From JBFJVZ01 sp041623895 (GTDB taxonomy: Bacteria; Planctomycetota; Planctomycetia; Pirellulales; Pirellulaceae), in NCBI GenBank assembly GCA_041623895.1, contig JBFJVZ010000034.1:1-28812 (forward strand): 28,812 bases of DNA, read 5' to 3'. A program made the translations under genes and the position numbers. Of this stretch, positions 15,472 to 23,396 are shown in pieces (position 1 is the first letter of the stretch; each line of letters opens with the position of its first letter). The notes under the pieces were generated by a model that searched no databases, was not told where the DNA came from, and worked only from the letters and a program-made list of their open reading frames with translations.

Positions 15472-16380
15472 ATGAACAAACTTTATCTAATCGGAATTTT
15501 TTTACATGCCAGCAAATTGCTGCATCGATTGGGAGTTGTCGTTGTCCTGGGATTGGTTGCCTGTTTGGCGAGCGGGCAAGACGAGAAGCCGGAGAACGAC
15601 AAGCCAGCCGTTGAGCCAGCGCCGGCAGAAGTGACTTATCCGCGCGCCGTCGCTGTCGATGGTGACAGCCTGTTGGTAGTCGATTTGGACTTGCCGGGCA
15701 TTTGGAAGGTTACCGGCGAGCAACGCGAGTTGTACGTGCGGGGAACCAAGTTGCTGCGAAAGCCGATGAATCGCCCCTGGTGTGTGGCGGTTCATCCCGG
15801 CGGCGGCATCCTGGTCGGCGATTCGGCAACACGTGAAATTTATGCGATTGCTTCGCCCGACGCTGAATTGAAACCGCTGACTAGCGGACGTGTGGGGATC
15901 CCCATGGCGCTGGCCGTCGATGCCGAGGGTAAGATGATTTACGTTGGGGATGCGGAGAAGCGGGCCGTGTTTGCCGTTCCCATTGCCGGCGGCGAACCCG
16001 AGTTGATTGCTCGCGTCAATGCCCGCGGGCTGGCGTTTGATTCCAGCGGCAATCTGTGGGCCGTCACGCCGGATGCGGCGGCCGTGCAAAAGATCGATGT
16101 GCAAGCGAAAAAAGCGGAAACGGTGATCGACGGCCGACCTTATCAGTTTCCCAACGGGCTGACGTGGACGGGTGATCACGGATACGTCACCGACACCTAC
16201 TCCAAATCGATCTGGAAATTCACAGCTGATGGCGAGACGGAAAAATGGCTGGAAGGCGACGTGCTTGATCGGCCGGTGGGGATTGCCAGCAACGAGAAAT
16301 CGGTCTTTGTCGCTGATGCGGTCAAGAAACAGGTGTTCGAGATCGATCAGGAATCAAAAGAAGTAAAACCGCGGCTGTAG
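15472..16380 (+). CDS. NHL/SMP-30-like beta-propeller protein, possible lipoprotein
   Basis: 302 residues. A long hydrophobic N terminus (about 5-30) ends in LVAC with C31 matching a lipobox, so lipid anchoring is possible; cleavage after ASGQ by signal peptidase I is the alternative. From about 48 onward there are six or so propeller-like blades, each with a strand of the type AVAVDGDSLLVVD, CVAVHPGGGILVGD, ALAVDAEGKMIYVGD, GLAFDSSGNLWAV, GLTWTGDHGYVTD and GIASNEKSVFVAD. This spacing of about 40 residues is typical of NHL and SMP-30/gluconolactonase propellers. The calcium-lactonase active-site set is not evident, so a binding or scaffold role is as likely as an enzyme. It is probably periplasmic. 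It stands alone, divergent from the DUF6666-type gene. Confidence 0.8.
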   Translation: MNKLYLIGIFLHASKLLHRLGVVVVLGLVACLASGQDEKPENDKPAVEPAPAEVTYPRAVAVDGDSLLVVDLDLPGIWKVTGEQRELYVRGTKLLRKPMNRPWCVAVHPGGGILVGDSATREIYAIASPDAELKPLTSGRVGIPMALAVDAEGKMIYVGDAEKRAVFAVPIAGGEPELIARVNARGLAFDSSGNLWAVTPDAAAVQKIDVQAKKAETVIDGRPYQFPNGLTWTGDHGYVTDTYSKSIWKFTADGETEKWLEGDVLDRPVGIASNEKSVFVADAVKKQVFEIDQESKEVKPRL

Positions 16381-16838
16381 TGAATGACGTTTTTGCAAGA
16401 TGGCCTGTACGCCGTCGCCACGCTGGAAGCCAGGTAGGCCGAGATATCGTTTGCAGTTGGGAAAGTCATCTTTGCAGTTGGTTAGCTCAGCGGCTCTTCG
16501 TTTTATCCCGGCTTCGCGCGGACTTGTGGTGCAACCGGCGAAGTGAACTCGGCGTGTCCTCAGCACGCTAGGGCATGCTCCGCATGCCGCGGGCGAAGTT
16601 TTTCCCGAGCACTGATAGCGTTTCGAGCTTGGTGCGTCGCGCGGAAAAGCGTTTCAACCATTCCCTTCCTGCCGCTGAGCCGCGTCGATCGTTACAACCG
16701 GATCCCTGCTCATCGACGGTGGTCTTTCTGTTGCTGTTCGCGCGTGCGCTTTGGACAGCTGGAATTATCGTACTAGCCCGGCTGGTCTTCCTGACTTGGT
16801 ATTGCCATTCCGCGATCCGCGCAACGGTCACAGTCACC
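16381..16838. other. 458-bp non-coding stretch upstream of the spermidine-synthase-like gene
   Basis: The plus frame of the next gene is open back to 16575, but residues there are not family-like. An 11-bp direct repeat TTTGCAGTTGG occurs at 16450-16460 and 16471-16481, 21 bp apart (two helical turns). A short hairpin GGCATGC-TCC-GCATGCC sits at 16572-16588. The string GGTTAGCTCAGCGG near 16480 imitates a tRNA D-arm, but no T-arm follows. No gene is supported. Confidence 0.5.
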
Positions 16839-18953
16839 ATGATTCGTTATACCGTCACAATCTTTCTTAGCGCCTTTCTGCTGTTTCAGGTACAGCCGCT
16901 GGTCGGCAAGTACATTTTGCCATGGTTTGGCGGCACACCGGCCGTCTGGACGGCGTGCATGTTGTTCTTTCAAACACTGCTGGTGTTCGGCTATGCCTAC
17001 GCCCACGGCCTGGCAAGACTGCGACCGAGGACCCAAGTGCTCGTGCACGTCGTCGTGTTGGCGGCCACGGCGCTGCTGATGCCGATCACGCCGTCCGCCG
17101 ATTGGAAGCCAGTTGATGCATCGAACCCCACCGGACGCATTTTCTTGCTGTTATTGGTGTGTGTTGGCGGGCCCTATGTGGTGCTGTCGGCGACGGCGCC
17201 ACTGTTGCAAAGCTGGTTCGCCCGTGCCCAACCTGGTCGTTCGCCATATCGCCTGTACGCGCTCTCCAACGCCGGATCCCTACTTGGGCTGTTTGCGTAT
17301 CCGTTTGTGGCGGAACCGACTTTGTCGATCGGCATGCAGACATGGGCATGGTCGATCGCCTACGGAGTTTTCCTGATCATGTGCGGACTCTGTGCGCTTG
17401 AATTGCGGAACCTTCGGGAAGCAGCGACAATGGTCGACGCGCGTCATGAGGTGGAGAACGCAGGCGCAGCCGCGGCGGGGGTCAACGCCGGCGTTATCGC
17501 AATGTGGCTCGCCTTGAGCGCCGCTGGTTCGATCATGCTGTTGGCGACCACAAACAAGATGTGCCAAGACGTCGCCAGTGTCCCGCTGCTATGGGTCTTG
17601 CCGCTGGGAGTCTACCTGCTGTCGTTCATTTTGATGTTCGGCCACGAAAGGTGGTACAACCGCAACTTGTACGCTGTGGGGATGATCCTTGCCGTCATGG
17701 CCGCGGCCGCGTTGGCGATTTTACATCTTTCGCTGGGGCTGGTGACGCAGGTTCTGCTCTTGACGTATATCCTGGCTGTCAGTTGCTCTATCTGCCAAGG
17801 CGAGTTGGTGCGACTAAAACCGGGCACCAGGTACTTGACCGCTTTTTATGTCATGATCGCCGTTGGTGGGGCGCTGGGTGGTGTCTTTGTCACACTGCTG
17901 GCGCCGCTGTTGTTTGACGGCTACTACGAATTCAATTTCGGCCTGGTCGCCTGCATGGGGCTGCTGCTGTTGCAGTTTCGTCGCGACAGTTGGGTCGGCC
18001 TGACAGGACCACCTCTGCGCAAAGAGATTCGCAAGACCTCGCTGGCTGCGGTGGCGATCGGTCTGGTCATGCTCGTGATGCAATGGAGTTTGTCGGAGGC
18101 CACCAGCGACGCCAACGCACAAGTGTTGGAGATGGACCGCAATTTTTATGGCTCGGTCCGTGTCACTCGCCATGACGAGTGCGATGAGCAGCTTGATCGA
18201 GTGGTAATGACGCACGGCAACACAATCCATGGTGTGCAATTCCAAAACGCCGCAGCGCGACTCACACCGACGATGTACTACACGCGAGCAAGCGGCGTCG
18301 GGCTGGCGATCGAGCAGCATCCCTGCCGCCAGAAAGATAATCCTCTGCGCGTTGGGGTCATTGGATTGGGCGCCGGCACACTCAGCTGCTACGCCCGCGA
18401 GCACGATATCTTCCGCTACTACGAGATCGACCCGTTGGTGGCGCAGATGGCCGAACAGCACTTCACCTTTCTTGCCGATGCCCGCGACCGCGGCGCGGAC
18501 GTGCAAACGTGGTTGGGAGACGCCAGGATTGTGATGGAACGCCAACTCACCGATGGTCAACCGCAACAGTTCGACGTGCTGGTCGTCGACGCTTTTAGCA
18601 GCGACTCGATCCCGTTGCATCTGCTGACAGTCGAATGTTTCGAGCTCTATCGTCTGCATCTCGCCACCGGCGGCGTCTTGGCTGTGCACGTTTCGAACCG
18701 CTATCTCGATCTCTGCCCCGCCGTACGCGGCCTGGCTCTCGCGAATGAGCACGCACTGTGGGTGCAGGTTGAGAGCGACACGGAAGTGCCGCGCCAATCC
18801 GGTAATACCGTCAGCGAGTGGGTGCTGCTGACCAGCAACGAGCAGTTCCTTGCCAATCCACTTGTGCAGGCCCAAGGCAAATTGCCGGACGATTTGCCGC
18901 GCGTGCATCTGACCGATAGCTTCAGCAGTTTGTTCGCGCTGTTGCGGTGGTAA
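16839..18953 (+). CDS. Fused membrane protein / spermidine synthase-like methyltransferase-fold protein
   Basis: 704 residues from the ATG at 16839, where the conserved N terminus begins (FLSAFLLFQVQPLVGKYILP, with WFGGTPAVWTACMLFFQ shortly after); the frame is open upstream to 16575 without homology. Residues 1 to about 430 carry roughly ten hydrophobic helices of an MFS-like type. The C-terminal part is a spermidine/spermine synthase fold: nucleotide-binding GLGAGT (509-514), YYEIDP acidic loop, and VVDAFSSDSIPLHLL with the catalytic-position aspartate D584. These fused proteins are widespread in bacteria, but their substrate is not firmly known; the soluble domain may face either side of the membrane. 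No speD or other polyamine gene is nearby. It ends 17 bp before the convergent fhcC gene. Confidence 0.9.
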   Translation: MIRYTVTIFLSAFLLFQVQPLVGKYILPWFGGTPAVWTACMLFFQTLLVFGYAYAHGLARLRPRTQVLVHVVVLAATALLMPITPSADWKPVDASNPTGRIFLLLLVCVGGPYVVLSATAPLLQSWFARAQPGRSPYRLYALSNAGSLLGLFAYPFVAEPTLSIGMQTWAWSIAYGVFLIMCGLCALELRNLREAATMVDARHEVENAGAAAAGVNAGVIAMWLALSAAGSIMLLATTNKMCQDVASVPLLWVLPLGVYLLSFILMFGHERWYNRNLYAVGMILAVMAAAALAILHLSLGLVTQVLLLTYILAVSCSICQGELVRLKPGTRYLTAFYVMIAVGGALGGVFVTLLAPLLFDGYYEFNFGLVACMGLLLLQFRRDSWVGLTGPPLRKEIRKTSLAAVAIGLVMLVMQWSLSEATSDANAQVLEMDRNFYGSVRVTRHDECDEQLDRVVMTHGNTIHGVQFQNAAARLTPTMYYTRASGVGLAIEQHPCRQKDNPLRVGVIGLGAGTLSCYAREHDIFRYYEIDPLVAQMAEQHFTFLADARDRGADVQTWLGDARIVMERQLTDGQPQQFDVLVVDAFSSDSIPLHLLTVECFELYRLHLATGGVLAVHVSNRYLDLCPAVRGLALANEHALWVQVESDTEVPRQSGNTVSEWVLLTSNEQFLANPLVQAQGKLPDDLPRVHLTDSFSSLFALLRW

Positions 18954-18970
18954 GCGGCACGAAAATCTGC

Positions 18971-19783
18971 TCAGTATGGCTGCCAGACGAGAATTTCGCC
19001 TTTGCCGGGTACCGATTTGTCGCCACAGTAACGAGTGTAAGCACCTTCGTCGGCCCCGTACGGCAAATCCAGGTCAAAGCGATCATTCAGCTCTCGGGAA
19101 TAAACATTGATAAAGGTTGGATTGTAGGACGCGCTTTTCAAGAAAGTTGGCATCACTTGAATCGGTTTGAGTGAAATGATCGTGCCGCGATTCATCCAGG
19201 CGCCGGTACGGATTTCGGCGCCGTCCATCAAGACAATCGTGCCGCCCTTCATTTGCAAGCCCGCGAAATCTCGCACTTTGCCGCCGACAACGATTGTCCC
19301 GCGACGCATTCGCATGCCGATTTCGATGCCGGCCGTGCCGTCAATCACGATCGTTCCGTCGGTCATACCCGCCAGGCTACCTCGGTAGGCGGCACCGACC
19401 TGGCCGCCGGCGTTTCCATGAATTCGAATCACGCCACCCGACATTTCCGCGCCCACCCAGTCACCTGCATTGCCGTTAACAACGATGACGCCGCCTGACA
19501 TGTGCGCGCCTAAATGCATACTGACGTCGCCATGAATCGTGATGCTGCCCCGCGACATCCGGTGGCCGATCATCCTTACCCGCCGCAGATCACCGCGGAC
19601 GACGATGTTTTCGCTCCGCTCGCCCTGCACGTCAAAGTAATCGCCCAATCGCTGCTGGCGTTTGCCATGGTAAACGGCGCGGTCGGAGATTTGCTGGTTG
19701 GACAATTCGGCCAACCGATCGGGCGAGATCGTTTCCGCCTCCAGCGTCACCGTCGGTAGTTTTTTCAGCGTCAGCTTGATCAT
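18971..19783 (-). CDS. fhcC: Formyltransferase/hydrolase complex subunit C (formylmethanofuran dehydrogenase subunit C-like)
   Basis: 270 residues. The central region (about 60-210) is a right-handed beta-helix of repeated G-x2-G-x3-G units such as MSGGVIVVNGNAGDWVGAEM and GTIVIDGTAGIEIGMRM, as in FwdC/FmdC and in the glutamate-synthase alpha C-terminal domain. In methylotrophs FhcC is a structural subunit of the Fhc complex, which moves the formyl group between H4MPT and a methanofuran-like carrier and releases formate. The ATG at 19783 overlaps the fhcA stop as ATGA (19780-19783), so the two are translationally coupled. No fhcB or fhcD is in the window, and the downstream neighbour is convergent, so they must lie elsewhere. 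The presence of this subunit fits the known H4MPT-linked C1 genes of planctomycetes. Confidence 0.93.
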   Translation of the reverse strand: MIKLTLKKLPTVTLEAETISPDRLAELSNQQISDRAVYHGKRQQRLGDYFDVQGERSENIVVRGDLRRVRMIGHRMSRGSITIHGDVSMHLGAHMSGGVIVVNGNAGDWVGAEMSGGVIRIHGNAGGQVGAAYRGSLAGMTDGTIVIDGTAGIEIGMRMRRGTIVVGGKVRDFAGLQMKGGTIVLMDGAEIRTGAWMNRGTIISLKPIQVMPTFLKSASYNPTFINVYSRELNDRFDLDLPYGADEGAYTRYCGDKSVPGKGEILVWQPY

Positions 19784-21414
19784 TCGACTTCGATACAGTC
19801 CTTGATGTCGGGACGCTCAATCCGCTCGATCTCGACCGGATAATTCTCCAGCGACATCGTGTAACAGTCCTCGAACAATGGCCTTATGAATTCGTCGGTC
19901 TCTGGATCGTATGCTGGTTGGACCATGAATTCGCGGCCGCCGGGCGTTGCTCGAATGTCGCCGTCTTCGATCACGACCTCGCCGCCTTTGATCACGTAAC
20001 GAGGATGGCCAAACAGACGCTGAATGTCATCGTCTTGTCCGTAAATCACCAGATCGGCATCACAGCCGACACCAAGACTTCCTTTTTGCGGAAGCCCCAA
20101 GGCCCGCGCCGGTCCAGCCGACATGATGGTCGCGATTTCGTACAGCGTGTACTCGCGGTCGATCTCGGGTAGCGTGATGCGGCTTTTGATTCGCGTCGGC
20201 AGCTTCTTCATGCACTCTGCGCGAAAGTCCGCCGACATCAGCAACTTGATGATCTCCGGATACCGCCAAAAGCAGGCACCGTTGGGATGGTCGGTCGACA
20301 GAAAGACACGCCACGGGTCATCAATCAACAGCAACAATTCAAGCCCCACGGCCCACTGAACCGCGTTGACCAGGTTGCTGGGCTTGTAGGTGTAAGGAAC
20401 GATGCCACAGCCCGTTTCATTTTCCACATCCAGGTTGCCCCACTTGCGGCCGGTCAGCTTATACAGCAGATGCTGCCAGGGTCCGTCGGCGGTGATGGTG
20501 ACCGTGTCTCCGAATAGCACCGCACCGGCATCGGTGGTCATGTTTGGATGAGCGTTAAAGTATTCGGCCAACTGCGCCGCTTCACTCTTCATCGTGCCCC
20601 AGTCATCGCCGCCGTAGGCGTGATACTGCATGTGTGCGATGTGCGCGCGGTGTCCTTCCAAATGCTTCATCGTTTCCAGGGTTGTGGTGACATTGCCGGG
20701 TGCACCGAGATTATTGCAGTGCAAATGAATGGGATGCGGCAATCCAAGTTGGTCAATGATGCGGGCAAGATTGGTGATGATCAAACCGGGCGTGACTCGT
20801 TTGTAGCCATCGACCGGCTCGGAAAGTTGCTTGGCGTCTTTGCCATATTTCCAGGCCTTCACACCGCCCGGATTGACAGCTTTGACACCATAGGCTTTGG
20901 CGGCATTGATGTACCAGGCAACGATTTGCTTAGCCCGCTCTGTTTCGCCGGCCTCCATCAGGTCGAGCATGATTTCGTTGTTGGCCATCAATATCAGCGA
21001 CGACTTGTCCAGGATCGGGATATCGCTGAGTTCTTCATGGGTGTGGCGTGCTGACAGCACCGGCACAGCTGCTTCGTTGACGGTCGTGAATCCCATCCCG
21101 GCGTACAAGTAACCGGTGGCAAACGTGGTGGGCGCCATGCCGCCAATTCCGCTGCGAATTGTTTTCGAGCGGATAAATGCTTGCGTCCGACGATGATCCT
21201 CCGGGGTCATCGCGCGGGCAAAATTAATCGCCCCGCCGGCAACGTGCGTGTGCACATCGACTCCACCGGGAAAGACCAGCATCCCGGTCGCGTCGATCGA
21301 GCGACCACCATCAACGGAATCGACGAAGCGGCCGTCAGCGATGCAAAGATCTTTCACTTCGCCATCAATGCCGTTGGCTGGATCGTAAAGCGTTCCGCCG
21401 GTAATTCGTAACAT
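19780..21414 (-). CDS. fhcA: Formyltransferase/hydrolase complex subunit A (formylmethanofuran dehydrogenase subunit A-like)
   Basis: 544 residues from the ATG at 21414 (MLRITGGTLYDP), the conserved N terminus; the frame is open to 21489 but that stretch contains palindromic repeats and no homology. It is an amidohydrolase-superfamily protein with the metal motif DVHTHVAGG (H55, H57), a lysine K178 in GVKAVNPGG that is the likely carboxylated bridging lysine, PIHLHCNN (H230, H232), HIAHMQYHAYGG and STDHPNGACFW with the likely catalytic D375. All active-site groups seem present. In methylotrophs FhcA hydrolyses the formyl-carrier intermediate to formate. It is the first gene of the fhcA-fhcC unit. 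The leader carries two palindromic repeats that may matter for expression. Confidence 0.95.
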   Translation of the reverse strand: MLRITGGTLYDPANGIDGEVKDLCIADGRFVDSVDGGRSIDATGMLVFPGGVDVHTHVAGGAINFARAMTPEDHRRTQAFIRSKTIRSGIGGMAPTTFATGYLYAGMGFTTVNEAAVPVLSARHTHEELSDIPILDKSSLILMANNEIMLDLMEAGETERAKQIVAWYINAAKAYGVKAVNPGGVKAWKYGKDAKQLSEPVDGYKRVTPGLIITNLARIIDQLGLPHPIHLHCNNLGAPGNVTTTLETMKHLEGHRAHIAHMQYHAYGGDDWGTMKSEAAQLAEYFNAHPNMTTDAGAVLFGDTVTITADGPWQHLLYKLTGRKWGNLDVENETGCGIVPYTYKPSNLVNAVQWAVGLELLLLIDDPWRVFLSTDHPNGACFWRYPEIIKLLMSADFRAECMKKLPTRIKSRITLPEIDREYTLYEIATIMSAGPARALGLPQKGSLGVGCDADLVIYGQDDDIQRLFGHPRYVIKGGEVVIEDGDIRATPGGREFMVQPAYDPETDEFIRPLFEDCYTMSLENYPVEIERIERPDIKDCIEVE

Positions 21415-21427
21415 GAAGTTCTCTCGC

Positions 21428-21496
21428 AAAACGGACTCCCGTCCGTTACCAGGATTCGCAAGTCCCAACCCAGATGAAAACGGATTCAAGTCCGTT
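21428..21496. repeat. Two 20-nt palindromic repeats in the fhcA leader
   Basis: Copy 1 is at 21428-21447 and copy 2 at 21477-21496. Both have the form AAAACGGA-N-TC-N2-GTCCGTT, differing at three positions, and each folds into a hairpin (ACGGAC/GTCCGT, and AACGGA/TCCGTT). Their centres are 49 bp apart. They lie 14-83 bases upstream of the fhcA start, so they are either operator sites, leader hairpins, or members of a dispersed palindromic repeat. The palindrome at 7355-7369 (AACGGGA-A-TCCCGTT) is similar in style. Confidence 0.7.
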
Positions 21497-21526
21497 CATT
21501 GCTGCAGGACATGTTAGCAGGCCGAT

Positions 21527-21618
21527 CCAGGCATGGCCACAATGGGCACAGGGGCCGTGCTCAACAAGCACGCATGCATGAAAAGATTTGCTTCGCAAAG
21601 TAGCGGGTCTATGCCTGG
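21527..21618. other. Structured intergenic element between the caspase-like gene and fhcA
   Basis: Outer arms CCAGGCAT (21527-21534) and ATGCCTGG (21611-21618) are perfect inverted repeats enclosing two hairpins: CGTGCT-CAACA-AGCACG (21556-21572) and TTTGC-TTC-GCAAA (21587-21599). The layout resembles a multi-stem RNA or a miniature palindromic element. No reading frame in it is supported. Confidence 0.45.
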
Positions 21619-21708
21619 CATGTGAAGGTCATCCATGTCGTCGTTGGCTCCCGCGAACGATGGGCTGATACTCGTTCCCGTGCTTTAACGATGTGCTGAA
21701 ACGACGTC

Positions 21709-23187
21709 TTAATCCAGGGATCCCATTTCGGCATTCAGGATGGCGTTGTAGCGCGCGATGGTTTCATCATTGCCGAGCCGAATTAGGTTTTCGCGCATGA
21801 TGACGTTCTCTGCTGTACGTACGAATCGTTCGTATTTGACTTTCTTTTCAGTAGCGCTAAGTTCCATCTTCTCTTTGTCGGCAAGCTTGCGATAACGCTC
21901 GTAATCAGGATGGCTTTCGATCCGCTTGACGAATTCGTCACTACGCGAGGTCACCAGTTCGATCGCCAGGGGATTCATCAGGTTGGCAAGCTCAGGCCAA
22001 TCCCGGCGGAGATCACTGGCGATCTTGCGCCGTAATTGTTCGGCGGAATTTGGATTCGGTTTGCTAGAGCGGCTGCGATTGCGTCCCCGCGGTGGATTCG
22101 CTTCCTTGTTAGCCTTGATCAAGCGGTCTTCGCCGTCAAGATTCAGCTGCTGGGAGAGTCCCTCCAAAACGGCACGTTCGGCCGGCGTCGCCAAGGCAAG
22201 AATTTCGCTGAAAGCCACATCGCGAGGCAACAGGTCGGGATGATCCTGATCGCGAAACCCGCTTTCCACACCCAGGAATTCCCCGGAAGTCTTGATCGGC
22301 AGATCAATCGTATCGCAAGTCAGCAATGTGTAGGCGTGAGCTTCGGCAAACGAGATCACGCCGTCGCCGTCGTAATCCGGTCGCTCAATTTGTTCGCCCA
22401 GACGTGTTTGGCCAGCGATCGCCTCCCAAAAATAAGTGCTGTATTCGACGTAATTCGCTTCGTCAATATCCGGCGTGCAACCCGCCGCCGGTCGATCATG
22501 CACGGTGGCAAAGAAACCGCATCGATCTTGCAACGCAAAACCGCGGTCCGAATCACCGTCTTTGTAAACAAAACGTGCGAACCCACCCGCGTGGCACTGG
22601 ACCATGATCGCAACCACCGTAACCTCGTTTGGCAACTGATCCAACAACTCCACGATCTCATTGACGCGAATCCGCTGCTTGTTCCAAAGCGAGATCGAAG
22701 TATTGTGAGGCCGATCGCGGGTGTCGCTGCTATGTCCATGCGAGGCCACGTAGATGATCAACCGATCACCGGCAACCAAGGTGTTGCCAACCGTGCTGAA
22801 CCACTGCCGCAGATTCTTGGTACTGGTTTCTCCCTGCACATCCTGGATTTGGTGGTCGCGATAGGAAAGCCCCAGATCGCGGCGGCTGCCAAAAAATTCC
22901 GCCATCAATTGATTTGCATTCGGGATCGATGTCCGGTCAACAACTTGTAGATCAGCGTGCGGATTCTTGCCGTCAGCAAAGTACACCGCATGTGGCCGGT
23001 GAGCGAGTTTCTTTTGCTCAAGGACGCGTTGGTAAAACAACACGTTGCGTTCCAGTGACGCCTGGTTTCCGGAAGGAGAATAGCCGCCACCGATGGTCAG
23101 AAAGTAGTCCTTGGCAGTTGCAACACTGCCGAACATCATCAGTACCCAGGCAAGCAATCCGCAGCATGTTGAAAGAATTCGCACCAT
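21709..23187 (-). CDS. Secreted caspase-like (clan CD) cysteine peptidase with an EF-hand loop
   Basis: 492 residues from the ATG at 23187, with GGAG seven bases upstream; a TTG directly before it is an alternative. A signal peptide (core about 4-22, ending VATA-K near 25) indicates export. The catalytic pair is visible: H150 in LIIYVASHGHS after a hydrophobic strand, and C198 in VAIMVQCHAGGF after a second strand, the arrangement of legumain/caspase-fold peptidases. A perfect calcium loop D-Y-D-G-D-G-V-I-S-F-A-E at 271-282 follows, so activity may depend on calcium. The last 150 residues are charged and helical with no known domain. Planctomycetes carry many caspase-like proteins; targets are unknown. 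The CxxCH protein gene lies upstream on the same strand, but a terminator separates them. Confidence 0.82.
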   Translation of the reverse strand: MVRILSTCCGLLAWVLMMFGSVATAKDYFLTIGGGYSPSGNQASLERNVLFYQRVLEQKKLAHRPHAVYFADGKNPHADLQVVDRTSIPNANQLMAEFFGSRRDLGLSYRDHQIQDVQGETSTKNLRQWFSTVGNTLVAGDRLIIYVASHGHSSDTRDRPHNTSISLWNKQRIRVNEIVELLDQLPNEVTVVAIMVQCHAGGFARFVYKDGDSDRGFALQDRCGFFATVHDRPAAGCTPDIDEANYVEYSTYFWEAIAGQTRLGEQIERPDYDGDGVISFAEAHAYTLLTCDTIDLPIKTSGEFLGVESGFRDQDHPDLLPRDVAFSEILALATPAERAVLEGLSQQLNLDGEDRLIKANKEANPPRGRNRSRSSKPNPNSAEQLRRKIASDLRRDWPELANLMNPLAIELVTSRSDEFVKRIESHPDYERYRKLADKEKMELSATEKKVKYERFVRTAENVIMRENLIRLGNDETIARYNAILNAEMGSLD

Positions 23188-23217
23188 CAAGAAACTCCGG
23201 TCGAAGAAACATCACCA

Positions 23218-23251
23218 GCGCTCGACATTTAACCTTATACGGATTGAGCGC
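23218..23251. promoter_or_regulatory. Inverted repeat upstream of the caspase-like gene
   Basis: GCGCTC (23218-23223) and GAGCGC (23246-23251) are separated by 22 bp and lie 31-64 bp upstream of the start codon. This could be an operator or part of the leader; on the minus strand the AT-rich loop includes GTATAAGG, a weak -10-like string. Confidence 0.25.
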
Positions 23252-23360
23252 CAGCCGCCAGGAAACACCACACAAGACCCGCAGGTGTGCGACTCCGACA
23301 CGGTTGTTTTGGCAGGCGGAAGGCGGGGAAGTGGGAATTGGCGGTAGTTCCCTGGATCTG

Positions 23361-23396
23361 AAAAATAACCCCGAAACCGCGAGCCGGCTCAGGGTT
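23361..23396 (-). terminator. Rho-independent-type terminator of the CxxCH protein gene
   Basis: Read on the minus strand directly after the stop codon: AACCC (23396-23392) pairs with GGGTT (23371-23367), enclosing a perfect GAGCCGGCTC palindrome, and is followed by ATTTTT. Position and U-rich tail support termination and separation from the caspase-like gene. Confidence 0.65.

Noticed and set aside
16478..16550. tRNA-like string GGTTAGCTCAGCGG
   Set aside because: It resembles a D-arm only; there is no T-arm with a TTCGA loop and no acceptor pairing.
16575..16838. 88-residue N-terminal extension of the spermidine-synthase-like protein
   Set aside because: The extension is basic and lacks homology, while the conserved membrane protein start is at the ATG 16839.
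17814..18908. 364-codon open frame on the minus strand
   Set aside because: It is antisense to the conserved spermidine-synthase-like domain; composition is rich in His, Gln and Arg, typical of a shadow frame.
22036..22950. 304-codon open frame on the plus strand
   Set aside because: It is antisense to the caspase-like gene, whose catalytic motifs and signal peptide are intact.
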